64,000 nucleotides of DNA from Ancylobacter polymorphus (GCF_030813495.1 NZ_JAUSUI010000005.1:248001-312000), one strand, 5' to 3'. Numbered from the stretch's first letter, positions 26,014-34,652 are shown. Translations and numbers: made by a program. The notes: generated by a model not told the origin, from the sequence alone.

Positions 26014-26302
26014 AATGGTCCTCGTCATTGTTGAGGTAGCGGCTGGCGACGTTGTGGACGTGGACGAGACGCCCCTGCCCGATCGCCGCCCGCGTGACCG
26101 CCACCTTCATGGCGAACCGCACGATGTCCTGACCCTCGCCGATGTCGCCCAGCGCCAGCTTGTGGCCCTGGGGGATATCTTCCAGCGCCTGCAGCGATAC
26201 GCCGGTGAGCGTCGCGGCCCGCTCGCCGGCGCGGATGTCGCGCAGCGCGATGCCGACATTGTCGCCGGCAGCCAGGATGATGAGGTTCGCCGCGCCCGCC
26301 AT
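26006..26302 (-). CDS. UxaA-family small subunit (SAF domain)
   Basis: 98-aa SAF-domain protein equal to the N-terminal part of full-length altronate dehydratases or to SuyA. Key stretches: DNVGIALRDIRAGE and IPQGHKLALGDIGEGQDIV, containing the conserved His (GHK) of the family, then a C-terminal GRLVHVHNVASRY typical of SAF domains. Starts at 26302 (MAGAANLIIL) and overlaps the large-subunit gene by eight bases. It forms the active heteromer with that subunit. Confidence 0.87.
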   Translation of the reverse strand: MAGAANLIILAAGDNVGIALRDIRAGERAATLTGVSLQALEDIPQGHKLALGDIGEGQDIVRFAMKVAVTRAAIGQGRLVHVHNVASRYLNNDEDHYE

Positions 26303-26310
26303 GGTGCCCC

Positions 26311-27273
26311 TCAGCCGGCCACGAGATTGGGCGTGCCGATGCGGCGCATCATGTCGAGCGTCGCCGCGCGGTAATGCGGGCGGGCGTCGCGCGTCGGCGG
26401 GCGGCAGCGGCTGGAGGGCAGGCCGACGAGTTCCATGCACAGCTTGTCGAGATAGCCGTCGCCGCTGGTGAAATCGCGCTCGATCTCGACCCAGAGCTTG
26501 TAGAACGGCATGGCCTCTTCCACGAGCATGCGCGCCACTTCGGTGTAGTTGCCCGCGCCGATCTCGCGCACCAGCTTCAGCCCCCATTCGGGCCAGAAAT
26601 TGCACAGATGCACCTCGAACGCCTTGGCGCCGAGCGCGGGCATGGCGCTGAAGGCGAAGAACAGATTGTTGTCGATGATGGTGAAGCGCTTGGAGAAATG
26701 CGCCGCCACGCTCTCGAATTCCATCGCGTCGGTGCGCGGGGTCGCCCATTTCAGGCCGACCACATTCGGGATCTCCGCCAGCCGCTCCACCATCCGGAAC
26801 GAGATGTTCGTGGTGTTCCAGAAGGTGTTGTAGATGATGATGCCGATCTCCGGCGCCGCTTCCGCCGCCGCGCGGACGAACTCCTCGAAATCCGCCTCGG
26901 TATGGCTGAAATAGAACGGGCACGACACCTGGATGAAGTCCGCCCCGATGCGCTGGGCGGCCTTGGCGAGACGGATCAGTTCCAGCGTGCTCGTGGTCTG
27001 CGCGCCCATCGCCACCGGGACGCGGCCGCCGACCTCGTCGATGACGATCTCCGCCACCCGCACCCGCTCGTCGAAGGTCATGGTGGAAAAATCGCCCGCC
27101 GCGCCGCCGGCGAGGAACACGGCCGTCTCGGCGGTCAGCCCGCCATTGATGAGGAAGCGCACATAGGTGCGCAGCGCGGCCTCGTCGACGGGAAACCCTT
27201 CCTCGTCGCGGAAGGGCGTCGGCACCGTGACATAGCAGCCTTCGAGCTTTTTCTTGAGAATTTCCGTCTGCAC
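26311..27273 (-). CDS. Dihydrodipicolinate synthase (DapA)-family lyase/dehydratase
   Basis: 320-aa TIM-barrel class I aldolase/dehydratase. The Schiff-base lysine lies in VVGLKWATPRTD (near residue 165) and the catalytic tyrosine in IIIYNTFWNTT; the usual GTTGE loop is replaced by FLAGGAAGDFSTMT, so it is not a housekeeping DapA. Family enzymes with such loops include KDG/L-KDA dehydratases, HypD deaminases and aldolases. Start chosen as GTG 27271-27273 (VQTEILKKKLEG) with a CGGAG site upstream. First gene of the seven-gene cluster, divergent from the GlxA-type regulator. With UxaA subunits and an aldehyde dehydrogenase, a sugar-acid route via a semialdehyde is one reading. Confidence 0.85.
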   Translation of the reverse strand: MQTEILKKKLEGCYVTVPTPFRDEEGFPVDEAALRTYVRFLINGGLTAETAVFLAGGAAGDFSTMTFDERVRVAEIVIDEVGGRVPVAMGAQTTSTLELIRLAKAAQRIGADFIQVSCPFYFSHTEADFEEFVRAAAEAAPEIGIIIYNTFWNTTNISFRMVERLAEIPNVVGLKWATPRTDAMEFESVAAHFSKRFTIIDNNLFFAFSAMPALGAKAFEVHLCNFWPEWGLKLVREIGAGNYTEVARMLVEEAMPFYKLWVEIERDFTSGDGYLDKLCMELVGLPSSRCRPPTRDARPHYRAATLDMMRRIGTPNLVAG

Positions 27274-27370
27274 GTCACCACTCCGCAGCTCGCGGCAGCC
27301 ACGCGTCATCCCGCGCCCACGGCCGGACGGCCGCAGACGTTCACGGACGAAAGCGTCGCGTGCGCACTCA

Positions 27371-27470
27371 AATGTCGTGTCAACAAATCCCGGCGCCGAG
27401 GGGCCCGCCAGCGGTTCCCCGGATCATTCCGTGGCCTCATAGTGACGGCAAAACGCCGAACGAGTTGACA
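27371..27470. promoter_or_regulatory. Divergent control region with inverted TGTCAAC / GTTGACA boxes
   Basis: The 251-base gap between the DHDPS-type gene and the GlxA regulator has TGTCAAC at 27378-27384 and its exact inverse GTTGACA at 27464-27470, about 86 bases apart; AATGTCG at 27371 recurs as an inverted pair at 28614-28633. The site at 27465 also matches a -35 hexamer TTGACA. These are candidate binding sites for the adjacent regulator; unproven. Confidence 0.4.
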
Positions 27471-27524
27471 TATCTGGCCTCATTTTTGATGTTTCTGGTC
27501 AGCCCGGCGACGACGAGACCCCCC

Positions 27525-28589
27525 ATGCCCAGCCCCTCGCCTGCCACGGACTCCCCCGGCCTGCGCGAGGGCGGGGTCCCCGCGTTCAATTTCATCCTGC
27601 AGCCGGAATTTCCGCTGAACGCGCTGGTGCTGGCGAGCGAGGCGCTGCGCATCGCCAACCAGAACAGCGGGCGCGAAATGTTCCGCTGGCGCTTCGTCTC
27701 CGAGGACGGGGCGCCGGTACGGGCCAGCAACGGGCTGTGGATGTCGGCGGATGACAGCCTGCAGTCCATGCCGGCCGCCGATTTCTATCTCGTTTTCGAG
27801 GGCAATTTGCCGATGCAGCGCAATTCCTCGAAGCTGCTCAGCCAGTTGCGCACCGCCGCCCGGTTCGGCGCGTCCATCGGCGCGGTCGATACCGGCACCT
27901 TCGCCCTCGCTCAGGCCGGGCTCATCGACAAGCGCGAGGTCGTGCTGCACTGGGAGGCGGTGCCGACCTTCCGCGAGCGTTTCCCCGGCGTCGGTGTGAA
28001 CGGACAGATCTACCTGATCGACGGCCAGCGCCTCACCTGCGCCGGCGGCATCGCCACGCTCGACATGATGCTCGATCTCATCGGGCGGCTGAAAACGCCT
28101 ACCCTGGCGAGCGAGGTGGCCAATGCGCTGGTCTACGCGCCCCGCCCGGCCGCCACACCGCAGCGGCTCGACGACGCGCCGGCCGCCGCCGCCCCGGCCC
28201 TGTCCGACCGGATCGTGGCGCTGATGGAGCGCAATCTGGATTTCCCCCTGCCGCTGGACGACATCGCGGAAGCTCTGGCGGTGTCACCGAAGACGGTGCA
28301 GCGCGAATGCCGCCGCTCCTTCGACGAGACGCCGATGCGGCTTTACCTGCGCATCCGCCTGCAGGCCGCCCGCAACATGCTGTTCTATGAGGAATTCGGC
28401 ATCAAGGATGTCGCCACCGCCTGCGGCTTTTCCTATCCCAGCGTTCTGTCGCGCGCGTTCCACGCGCAATTCGGCATGACGCCCCGCGACTTCCGCACCT
28501 CGCTGCGCCGGCAGCAGAACCAGACCTACCGCCCGGAAGTGCGGCGCCTGTCGATCACGCCACCCGGCCGGGTCTCCGGCCGCGCCTGA
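27525..28589 (+). CDS. GlxA-family (DJ-1/PfpI + AraC) transcriptional regulator
   Basis: 354-aa regulator. N-terminal DJ-1/PfpI-like sensor domain (FNFILQPEFPLNALVLASEA, GASIGAVDTGTFALAQAGL with a Thr at the usual nucleophile position, VLHWEAVPTFRERFP, GGIATLDMMLDLI), then a C-terminal AraC domain with two helix-turn-helix units (LDDIAEALAVSPKTVQREC and IKDVATACGFSYPSVLSRAF). Close relatives (GbdR, CdhR, SouR, ArgR) sense small amines or amino acids. Start could also be the ATG at 27489. Probably activates the divergent UxaA/DHDPS cluster. Confidence 0.9.
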   Translation: MPSPSPATDSPGLREGGVPAFNFILQPEFPLNALVLASEALRIANQNSGREMFRWRFVSEDGAPVRASNGLWMSADDSLQSMPAADFYLVFEGNLPMQRNSSKLLSQLRTAARFGASIGAVDTGTFALAQAGLIDKREVVLHWEAVPTFRERFPGVGVNGQIYLIDGQRLTCAGGIATLDMMLDLIGRLKTPTLASEVANALVYAPRPAATPQRLDDAPAAAAPALSDRIVALMERNLDFPLPLDDIAEALAVSPKTVQRECRRSFDETPMRLYLRIRLQAARNMLFYEEFGIKDVATACGFSYPSVLSRAFHAQFGMTPRDFRTSLRRQQNQTYRPEVRRLSITPPGRVSGRA

Positions 28590-28613
28590 TCGCCCGGATC
28601 GCAGCAGGACACG

Positions 28614-28633
28614 AATGTCGTTTTATCGACATT
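28614..28633. promoter_or_regulatory. Perfect palindrome AATGTCG-N6-CGACATT
   Basis: A perfect 7-bp dyad, 24 bases after the GlxA-type stop codon, followed by TCTTT. It could be a weak terminator (AT-rich stem) or an operator: its AATGTCG half-site also occurs in the divergent promoter region at 27371. Confidence 0.4.
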
Positions 28634-29113
28634 TCTTTAGAGAAAACGCTCAAAAGGCGACGCGCATAACCGCCATCGCGTTCCTCCCATGTGAAGCGCG
28701 CAGAGGCATTTCCGGGCGCCGCCAGCAACGATGCGGCGGATATGGGCCAGCCCCGGAACGTCACGGCACGGCCCGCCCCCAGGCCGTGCGATACGCTCCT
28801 ATCGTCATAAAAGACGAATCTTTTCAGCTATATGGACTTTCGTCTGAGAATATCTGGGCGCCCCTTGCCCGCGATAAGACCCCTGCGGCGGCGCCACCTC
28901 GGCGGTCTCTGTGTTGGCAAAAAGCCACACAGGGCACGCGGCCCGACCGCGAGGGTGCCTGAGCACCGTCGCCATGTCTGACCACCCCAAAAATGTAATC
29001 TAAGTGACATACTGATCTGCCAAATCGACAGTCCTCGATCAACGCCGACCGAAATCCGGGAGCCAGTGTCGCTTTCCGGGCCGGGCGCGGCACTCCGGGC
29101 GCATGGGGACTGC
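28634..29113. other. 480-base non-coding region before the EEP autotransporter
   Basis: No convincing gene is present; short frames here lack a ribosome site or protein-like composition. AT-richer patches at 28800-28852 and 28987-29030 contrast with neighbouring coding DNA and are the likeliest promoter sites for the autotransporter. A hairpin CTGTGTTGGC-AAAAA-GCCACACAG with one bulged T lies at 28909-28932. An untranslated leader or small RNA is possible but unsupported. Confidence 0.3.
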
Positions 29114-32100
29114 ATGATGACTCTTGGGAAAACCCGCCACCGACGTGACTTCAGCCTCGCCACACTCACCTCCCGCCTCCTGTGCGGGGCGGCGATGACG
29201 GTGTTCGGCACCGTTGCCGCCCAGGCGGAGGACGGAACGCTCCGCATCCTGACGCTGAACACCTGGGGCGACCAGTACGCCAACAATCTCGGCGTCACCT
29301 CGGACTTTTTCATCAACGGCAATTACGACATCATCGCCCTGCAGGAATCGCGCACCAATACCAAGTACATTCCCGGCCTGACGCAGATGCTCGGCGACGC
29401 CGGCCTCGGCACCTATGCCGGCACGCAGATCAGCGATGTCAGCGTGCTCAGCCGGCTGTCCGGCAGCTTCGGCTCCAGCTCGCTCGGCGATGCCGTCGCC
29501 TATCAGAAGATCGATGCGCAGAACGGCGTGCCGCAGACCATCATCGGCTCGGTGCATCTCAACTATTACGACGAGCCCAATGCCCGCCTCAACGAGGTGA
29601 AGGGCATGAACAGCTGGGCGGCGGGCTCCGACACGCCGATCATTCTCGTCGGCGACTTCAATGCCGGCGACGTGTCCGAGCGCGGCCTGCACAATGCCGA
29701 TCAGCAGTCCTATCTCTTCGCCCGCACCATCGTCGACAGCGGCTCCTCGGCGCTGTGGAAGCAGCTGGCCAAGGAATACACCCCGGAAGGCAAGGCGAGC
29801 CAGTATGAGGCCTACGCCGCCTCGATGCAGGTGGTGGACGGCAATGGCACGGTGCATTACCGCAACGTGATCCAGGCCTATTTCGACGCCAACCGCAGCG
29901 AGTTCCCCGGCAAGACCAGCATCTCGCAGCTCAGCTGGCGCCAGTGGGAACAGATCATCGCCAAGGACATGGCGCAGAACGGCATCACCTTCGAGGACGA
30001 GACCTATCCGGTGGCCTCGAACACGCCGGTGACGATGAACGTGCTGAAGAAGCAGTACATGCTGCTGACCACCGCAGCGGAGCGCGAGCCCTTCGCGCCG
30101 CATGAGCTGAAGGACGGCACCACCACCTGGCCCTCGGCCGGCGAGGATGCCACCAACACCTGGACCAGCTGGGACCGGGTGACGATCGACCATTTCATGG
30201 TCTCCCGCCCGTTCGGCAAGTGGTACACCATCGTTGACGATCCCAAGGACGCCTATACCGGCGTGCTCGACGATGTCGGCTTCATCAATGACGGCAGCGC
30301 TCCGCTGGCCGACCATGAGCCGGTGGCCCACACGCTCAAATGGATCGGCCCGGCGCTGGAGACCTATACCGAGACGGTGGACAGCAAGGACGTCGAGAAA
30401 ACCCGCCTCGTCTGGGGTTCCGACGCCACCGTGTTCGCGGAGAAGAACAAGGAATTCTACCTCACGCGCAACAATATGCGCACCGATGTCTATCTCGGGC
30501 AGATCTCCGACGAGAACGGCAATCCGATCCTTACCGGCCTGACGCTGGAAGAAAAGAAGACGCTGCTGGACTGCAAGAGCACCGACCCGCGCTTCCAGCA
30601 GGCGATCCGCGACTACTGCATCGACGATCACAGCTTCATCGGCCAGACGCTGGTGACCGATGCCGGCACGCTCATCGTCGACGAGGACGCCGCCCTCGGC
30701 ACCTCGGCGGCCAGCCTGCATCTCGACAATGGCACGCTGCGCATTGCCGGCACGGCCATGACGCTGCTCGACCGCGCGGTCGTGCTGGAAGCCGGCGGTG
30801 GCGGCATCGAAGTCGCCGCGGCGGACAACGCCGTGGCGATCGGCCGGGTGATTTCCGGCACCGGCAGCCTGACGAAGCTGGGCGAGGGTGCGCTCGGCCT
30901 GTTCGGCCAGAACACCTATAGCGGCGAGACCAAGGTCGAAGAGGGCCTGCTGGTGGTCAACGGGTCGATCGCCACCTCGTCCCTGACCACCGTTTTCGAC
31001 GGCGCCGCCCTGGCCGGCACCGGCACGGTGGGCCATCTGCGCGTCGCCTCCGGCGGCACGCTCGCGCCCGGCCAGTCCATCGGCACGCTCAATGTGGCGG
31101 GCAACCTGACCTTCGCCGCCGGTTCCATCTATCAGGTCGAACTCAACGCCGAGGGCAAGAGCGACCTCGTCGCCGTCACCGGCGCCACCACCATCGAAGG
31201 CGGCAGCGTGATCGGCATCGCGGCCGGCGGCAACTATCTGCCCGAAACCGCCTACACCATCCTCACCTCGGCCGGCGGCATCGAGGGGACGTTCGCCGAC
31301 GTCACCTCCAACCTCGCCTTCCTCGACCCGACGCTGGCCTATGGCGCGACCGACATCCGGCTCACCATGGCGCGCAACGACACCGCCTTCGACAAGGTGG
31401 GCTACACCAGCAACCAGCAGGCGGCGGCGCGCGGCGCCGAAAGCCTCGGCTATGGCAATGCGCTCTACAACGCCATCGTCATGCAGGACGCGGCGACGGC
31501 GCGGGGCATCTTCAGCCAGATCGGCGGCGAGGTGCACGCTTCCACTTCCGGCGTGCTGGTCAGCACCAGCCGCTTCGTCCGCGACGCGATGGATGACCGG
31601 CTGCGTGCCTCGGCGGGCGAGATGCTGATTTCCGACATGGCCGTGGCCAGCCTCGACACCAAGGCGCCTCGCCCGGTGGCGGCGGATACCAAGGGCGTCG
31701 CCATGTGGATGCGCGGCTTCGGCAGCTGGAACGCGGTCGACGGCGACAGCAACGCCGACGGCCTCACCAGCAACACCGGCGGCGTCCTCGGCGGCCTCGA
31801 TGCCGGCCTGCCCGGCAACTGGCGCGTGGGCATGCTGGCCGGCTACAGCCAGACCTCGGTCAGCCTCGACGACCTCGCCGCCAGCGCGGACAGCGACAAC
31901 GTCCATCTCGGCCTCTATGCCGGCACGCAGGCCGGCCCGGTCGGGGTGCGCCTCGGCGCCGCCTATACCTGGCACACCATCGACAGCCTGCGCCAGGTCA
32001 ACATCCCGACCATCAGCGAGCGGCTCACCGCCGATTACGATGCCGCGACCTCGCAGGTCTTCGGCGAACTCGGCTACCGCTTCGAGAACGGCACGGCGGT

Positions 32101-32515
32101 GTTCGAACCCTTCGTCAATCTCGCCTATGTCCACTTCAGCAATGACGCCTTCGCCGAGCAGGGCGGGGTCACCGCGCTGGGCGGGCAGAGCGACAGCCTC
32201 GACACCTTCTTCACCACGCTGGGGCTGCGCGCGTCCACGAGCTTCAACGTCGGGGGGATGCAGGCCACGCTGCACGGAACCGTCGGCTGGCAGCATGCTT
32301 CGGGCGACATCACGCCCGACGCCTCGCTCGCCTTCGTCGGCGGCGACGTGTTCTCGGTCGCCGGCGCGCCGATCGCGGAAAATGTCGCGGTGCTCGGCGC
32401 GCGGATCGAGTTCGCCGCCACGGAACATGCTACCGTCAGCATCGGATATGACGGGCAGTTCGGCTCCGGCCAGAGCGACAACGGCCTCACGGGGACGCTG
32501 AGCGTCAAGTTCTGA
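29114..32515 (+). CDS. Autotransporter with endonuclease/exonuclease/phosphatase passenger
   Basis: 1133-aa type V secreted protein. Signal peptide about residues 1-38 (basic start, ending GTVAAQA). The passenger (~39-450) is an EEP/DNase I-like fold: LRILTLNTWGDQ, YDIIALQESRT with the metal-binding Glu, IILVGDFNAGD (GDFN motif), TSWDRVTIDHFMVSRP, and ADHEPVAH with the final catalytic His. Its substrate could be DNA, phospholipid/sphingomyelin or another phosphodiester. A linker with DCKSTDP...YCIDDHS is followed by PATR-type repeats (ISGTGSLTKLGEGAL, LFGQNTYSGET), the GTLAPGQSIGTLNVAG junction and a C-terminal barrel starting MWMRGFGSW and ending LSVKF. Start is ATG 29114 with GGGGAC upstream. 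Barrel and junction resemble the larger autotransporter in this window. Confidence 0.9.
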   Translation: MMTLGKTRHRRDFSLATLTSRLLCGAAMTVFGTVAAQAEDGTLRILTLNTWGDQYANNLGVTSDFFINGNYDIIALQESRTNTKYIPGLTQMLGDAGLGTYAGTQISDVSVLSRLSGSFGSSSLGDAVAYQKIDAQNGVPQTIIGSVHLNYYDEPNARLNEVKGMNSWAAGSDTPIILVGDFNAGDVSERGLHNADQQSYLFARTIVDSGSSALWKQLAKEYTPEGKASQYEAYAASMQVVDGNGTVHYRNVIQAYFDANRSEFPGKTSISQLSWRQWEQIIAKDMAQNGITFEDETYPVASNTPVTMNVLKKQYMLLTTAAEREPFAPHELKDGTTTWPSAGEDATNTWTSWDRVTIDHFMVSRPFGKWYTIVDDPKDAYTGVLDDVGFINDGSAPLADHEPVAHTLKWIGPALETYTETVDSKDVEKTRLVWGSDATVFAEKNKEFYLTRNNMRTDVYLGQISDENGNPILTGLTLEEKKTLLDCKSTDPRFQQAIRDYCIDDHSFIGQTLVTDAGTLIVDEDAALGTSAASLHLDNGTLRIAGTAMTLLDRAVVLEAGGGGIEVAAADNAVAIGRVISGTGSLTKLGEGALGLFGQNTYSGETKVEEGLLVVNGSIATSSLTTVFDGAALAGTGTVGHLRVASGGTLAPGQSIGTLNVAGNLTFAAGSIYQVELNAEGKSDLVAVTGATTIEGGSVIGIAAGGNYLPETAYTILTSAGGIEGTFADVTSNLAFLDPTLAYGATDIRLTMARNDTAFDKVGYTSNQQAAARGAESLGYGNALYNAIVMQDAATARGIFSQIGGEVHASTSGVLVSTSRFVRDAMDDRLRASAGEMLISDMAVASLDTKAPRPVAADTKGVAMWMRGFGSWNAVDGDSNADGLTSNTGGVLGGLDAGLPGNWRVGMLAGYSQTSVSLDDLAASADSDNVHLGLYAGTQAGPVGVRLGAAYTWHTIDSLRQVNIPTISERLTADYDAATSQVFGELGYRFENGTAVFEPFVNLAYVHFSNDAFAEQGGVTALGGQSDSLDTFFTTLGLRASTSFNVGGMQATLHGTVGWQHASGDITPDASLAFVGGDVFSVAGAPIAENVAVLGARIEFAATEHATVSIGYDGQFGSGQSDNGLTGTLSVKF

Positions 32516-32541
32516 CGCACGGCCCTTCCGTTTCATCCTCT

Positions 32542-32568
32542 GCCGGCCGGATCATGCCTCCGGCCGGC
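32542..32568 (+). terminator. Strong hairpin after the EEP autotransporter
   Basis: Perfect 9-bp stem GCCGGCCGG / CCGGCCGGC with a 9-base loop, 27 bases past the stop. No T-run, so a rho-independent function is uncertain. Confidence 0.5.
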
Positions 32569-32652
32569 ACCGAGCCGTCTCGACCCATGCGGCGCCTGAT
32601 GGACGCCGCATGGGTCGCTGACTATTGTGACGCTGTGCTTTCGAGAGCCGAC

Positions 32653-33459
32653 ATGCTGATGCGCGACGACGAGCGGGACGACGAGGGCAAGAAGGCGCGC
32701 CGCCGCGCCTTCCTGGTGCAGTATCTCGACCAGAACCGCTACATCTCGATCGAGGAGATCGCGAGCCGCTTTTCGGTGACGACCCAGACCGCCCGGCGCG
32801 ACATCGTCGCGCTGGAGCTGGAGGGCAAGGTGCGCCGGCTGCATGGCGGCGCCGTGGCCTCGACCCCCATCGATCCCACCGTCTACCGGCAGCGCCGCAT
32901 CGCCAATGCGCAGGCCAAGGAGGCCATCGGCGCCGCCGTCGCCCGGCTCGTGCCCAACAATGCCTCGGTCTTCCTCGACACCGGCACGACCTGCGAGGCG
33001 GTGGCCCGCGCGCTCATCGACCACACGGCGCTGCGCATCGTCACCTACAGCCTGCGCGTCGCCTCGACGCTGAGCGACCGCACCGATTTCACCATCGCCG
33101 TCCCCGGCGGCTTCGTCCGGCAGGTGGATGGCGGCGTGTTCAGCCAGACCTCGGCCGAGTTCATCCAGGCGTTCAAATTCGACTTCGTCGTCATTTCGGT
33201 CAGCGGCATCGACGAGGATGGCGATATCGGCGATGACGATTATGCCGAAGTCGCTGCCGTGCGCGCCGCGATGATGCAGGCGGGGCGGGTGATCCTCGCC
33301 ATCGACAGCAGCAAGTTCGGCCGGCGCGGGCTGGTTCGGCTGGGATCGCTGCGCGACATCGATCTGCTGGTCACCGAGGCCGCGCCGGTCGGCGACCTCG
33401 CCAGCGTCGCCGAGAAGAGCGGGGTCAAGCTCCACCTCGCGCGGATGGAGCCGGCCTGA
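32653..33459 (+). CDS. DeoR/GlpR-family transcriptional regulator
   Basis: 268 aa. N-terminal DeoR helix-turn-helix (RYISIEEIASRFSVTTQTAR then RDIVALELEGKVRRLHGG), and a C-terminal sugar-phosphate sensor domain with VFLDTGTTCEAVARAL and ILAIDSSKFGRRG, the DSSKF segment being a phosphate-binding hallmark of the family. ATG 32653 chosen; the in-frame start at 32554 precedes a hairpin and lacks support. Neighbours do not reveal its sugar-phosphate target; it could be autoregulatory or control a distant locus. Confidence 0.88.
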   Translation: MLMRDDERDDEGKKARRRAFLVQYLDQNRYISIEEIASRFSVTTQTARRDIVALELEGKVRRLHGGAVASTPIDPTVYRQRRIANAQAKEAIGAAVARLVPNNASVFLDTGTTCEAVARALIDHTALRIVTYSLRVASTLSDRTDFTIAVPGGFVRQVDGGVFSQTSAEFIQAFKFDFVVISVSGIDEDGDIGDDDYAEVAAVRAAMMQAGRVILAIDSSKFGRRGLVRLGSLRDIDLLVTEAAPVGDLASVAEKSGVKLHLARMEPA

Positions 33460-33589
33460 GCGCGCCTTGCCGAATGGCCCCTCTCGCCGACCGATCCGCC
33501 GGGATCGACAGGTAAAACGCGCGACTTCCCATAGAATTACCTCGCCTCACTACTTGGCTGCCGCAGATATCGATTGCCGAGATAATATC

Positions 33590-33614
33590 GGAACGATGGC
33601 CGGGATTGCCTGTT
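33590..33614 (+). promoter_or_regulatory. Candidate EcfG-type general stress promoter (manganese catalase)
   Basis: GGAAC (33590-33594), 16-base spacer, TGTT (33611-33614), against the alphaproteobacterial EcfG consensus GGAAC-N16/17-CGTT; one mismatch. It lies 110 bases upstream of the catalase start, and manganese catalases are common EcfG targets. Confidence 0.6.
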
Positions 33615-33723
33615 GGTCTGCGAGCGTGCGCCTGTTTCGGTGCGCCGCCACGCCAACACTTACAGCCATCACGCGGCGGTCCCGACCGGGGACCGGCCGC
33701 CCCGGCATATCCTGGAGGTTCAG

Positions 33724-34602
33724 ATGTTCTACACCGACGGCAAGCTGCAATATCCGGTGCGCGTCGAGAAACCCGATCCGGTCTTCGCCCGCGCGCTGCA
33801 GCAGGCGATTGGCGGGGTGGAGGGCGAAATCCGCGTGGCCATGCAGTACATGTTCCAGGCCTTCGGCGCCCGTGGCCCGGTGAAGTATCGCGACATGCTG
33901 CTCAACACCGCGACGGAAGAACTGGGCCATATCGAGATGCTGGCGACGGCCGTGGCGCTGAACCTCGAGAACGCGCCGCTGTCGCTCCAGGAGGAAATCT
34001 CGGCGGATGCCGTCGGCGGTGGCGTGCTGAACGGCATGGATTTCCGCCATCTTCTCTCCACCGGCCTCGCAGCGCTGCCGGCCGACGCCAATGGCGTGCC
34101 GTTCTGCGCCTCGCATGTCTACGCCTCCGGCAACATCGCCGCCGACATGTATGCCAATGTGACGGCGGAAGCCTCGGGCCGCGTGCTGGCGGTGCGGCTC
34201 TACAACATGACCGACGATCCCGGCATGAAGGACATGCTGTCCTTTCTCATCGCCCGCGACACCATGCACCAGCAGCAATGGCTGGCGGCGATCGAGGAAC
34301 TGGGCGGCGCCGCGGCGCTGCCGATCCCCGACAGCTTCCCGCAGGAGCAGGAGAACCGCGATTTCTCCTATGTCTATCTCGGCCACATGACCGACGGCAC
34401 CATTCCCGAGGGCCGCTGGTCCTCCGGGCCCAGCATGGACGGGCGCTCCGAATTCACCGGACAGGTGTCGAAGCCGCTCGGCGGCGAGCCCAGCCTTGCC
34501 CCGGCGCGGCCTGACGGCGGCGCACAGACGGGTCAGGTCTCCAAATCAGGCATGGGTGGCATGCTCGGCCAGGTGGAAGGCGCCATCGAGCGCCGGCTGT
34601 AG
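33724..34602 (+). CDS. Manganese catalase
   Basis: 292-aa di-manganese, ferritin-like catalase that dismutates hydrogen peroxide. The metal-ligand helices are visible: VEGEIRVAMQYMFQAFG (first Glu ligand), TATEELGHIEMLATAV (Glu and His), and later IARDTMHQQQWLAAIEELGG (Glu/His). C-terminal tail is longer and polar (GQVSKPLGGEP...), as in KatN-type proteins. ATG 33724 has a GGAGG site seven bases upstream. A candidate EcfG promoter lies upstream, and its neighbours also belong to a stress group. Confidence 0.93.
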   Translation: MFYTDGKLQYPVRVEKPDPVFARALQQAIGGVEGEIRVAMQYMFQAFGARGPVKYRDMLLNTATEELGHIEMLATAVALNLENAPLSLQEEISADAVGGGVLNGMDFRHLLSTGLAALPADANGVPFCASHVYASGNIAADMYANVTAEASGRVLAVRLYNMTDDPGMKDMLSFLIARDTMHQQQWLAAIEELGGAAALPIPDSFPQEQENRDFSYVYLGHMTDGTIPEGRWSSGPSMDGRSEFTGQVSKPLGGEPSLAPARPDGGAQTGQVSKSGMGGMLGQVEGAIERRL

Positions 34603-34603
34603 G

Positions 34604-34630
34604 AAAACGGGGCGGCCGATGGCCGCCCCG
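34604..34630. terminator. Bidirectional terminator between catalase and DUF2934 genes
   Basis: Perfect CGGGGCGGCC-GAT-GGCCGCCCCG hairpin; on the minus strand it is followed by TTTT. It serves the two convergent genes. Confidence 0.8.
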
Positions 34631-34652
34631 CTCTCCATCGCCGTCTCGTCGC

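Noticed and set aside
18552-28589. Firm assignment of the UxaA cluster and the TauE-type exporter to sulfolactate metabolism
   Set aside because: The exporter is on the opposite strand and not co-transcribed, and the UxaA and Ldh families have many non-sulfonate members; kept only as one hypothesis.
28987-29035. Possible PHO box before the EEP autotransporter
   Set aside because: CTGTCGATTTGGCAG resembles part of a PHO box, but the 11-base direct repeat of CTGTCAT is missing.
29039-32536. 1165-codon open frame on the minus strand
   Set aside because: It is antisense to the EEP autotransporter, whose frame carries catalytic motifs, signal peptide and barrel. The antisense product is Arg/Gly/His-rich without domains.
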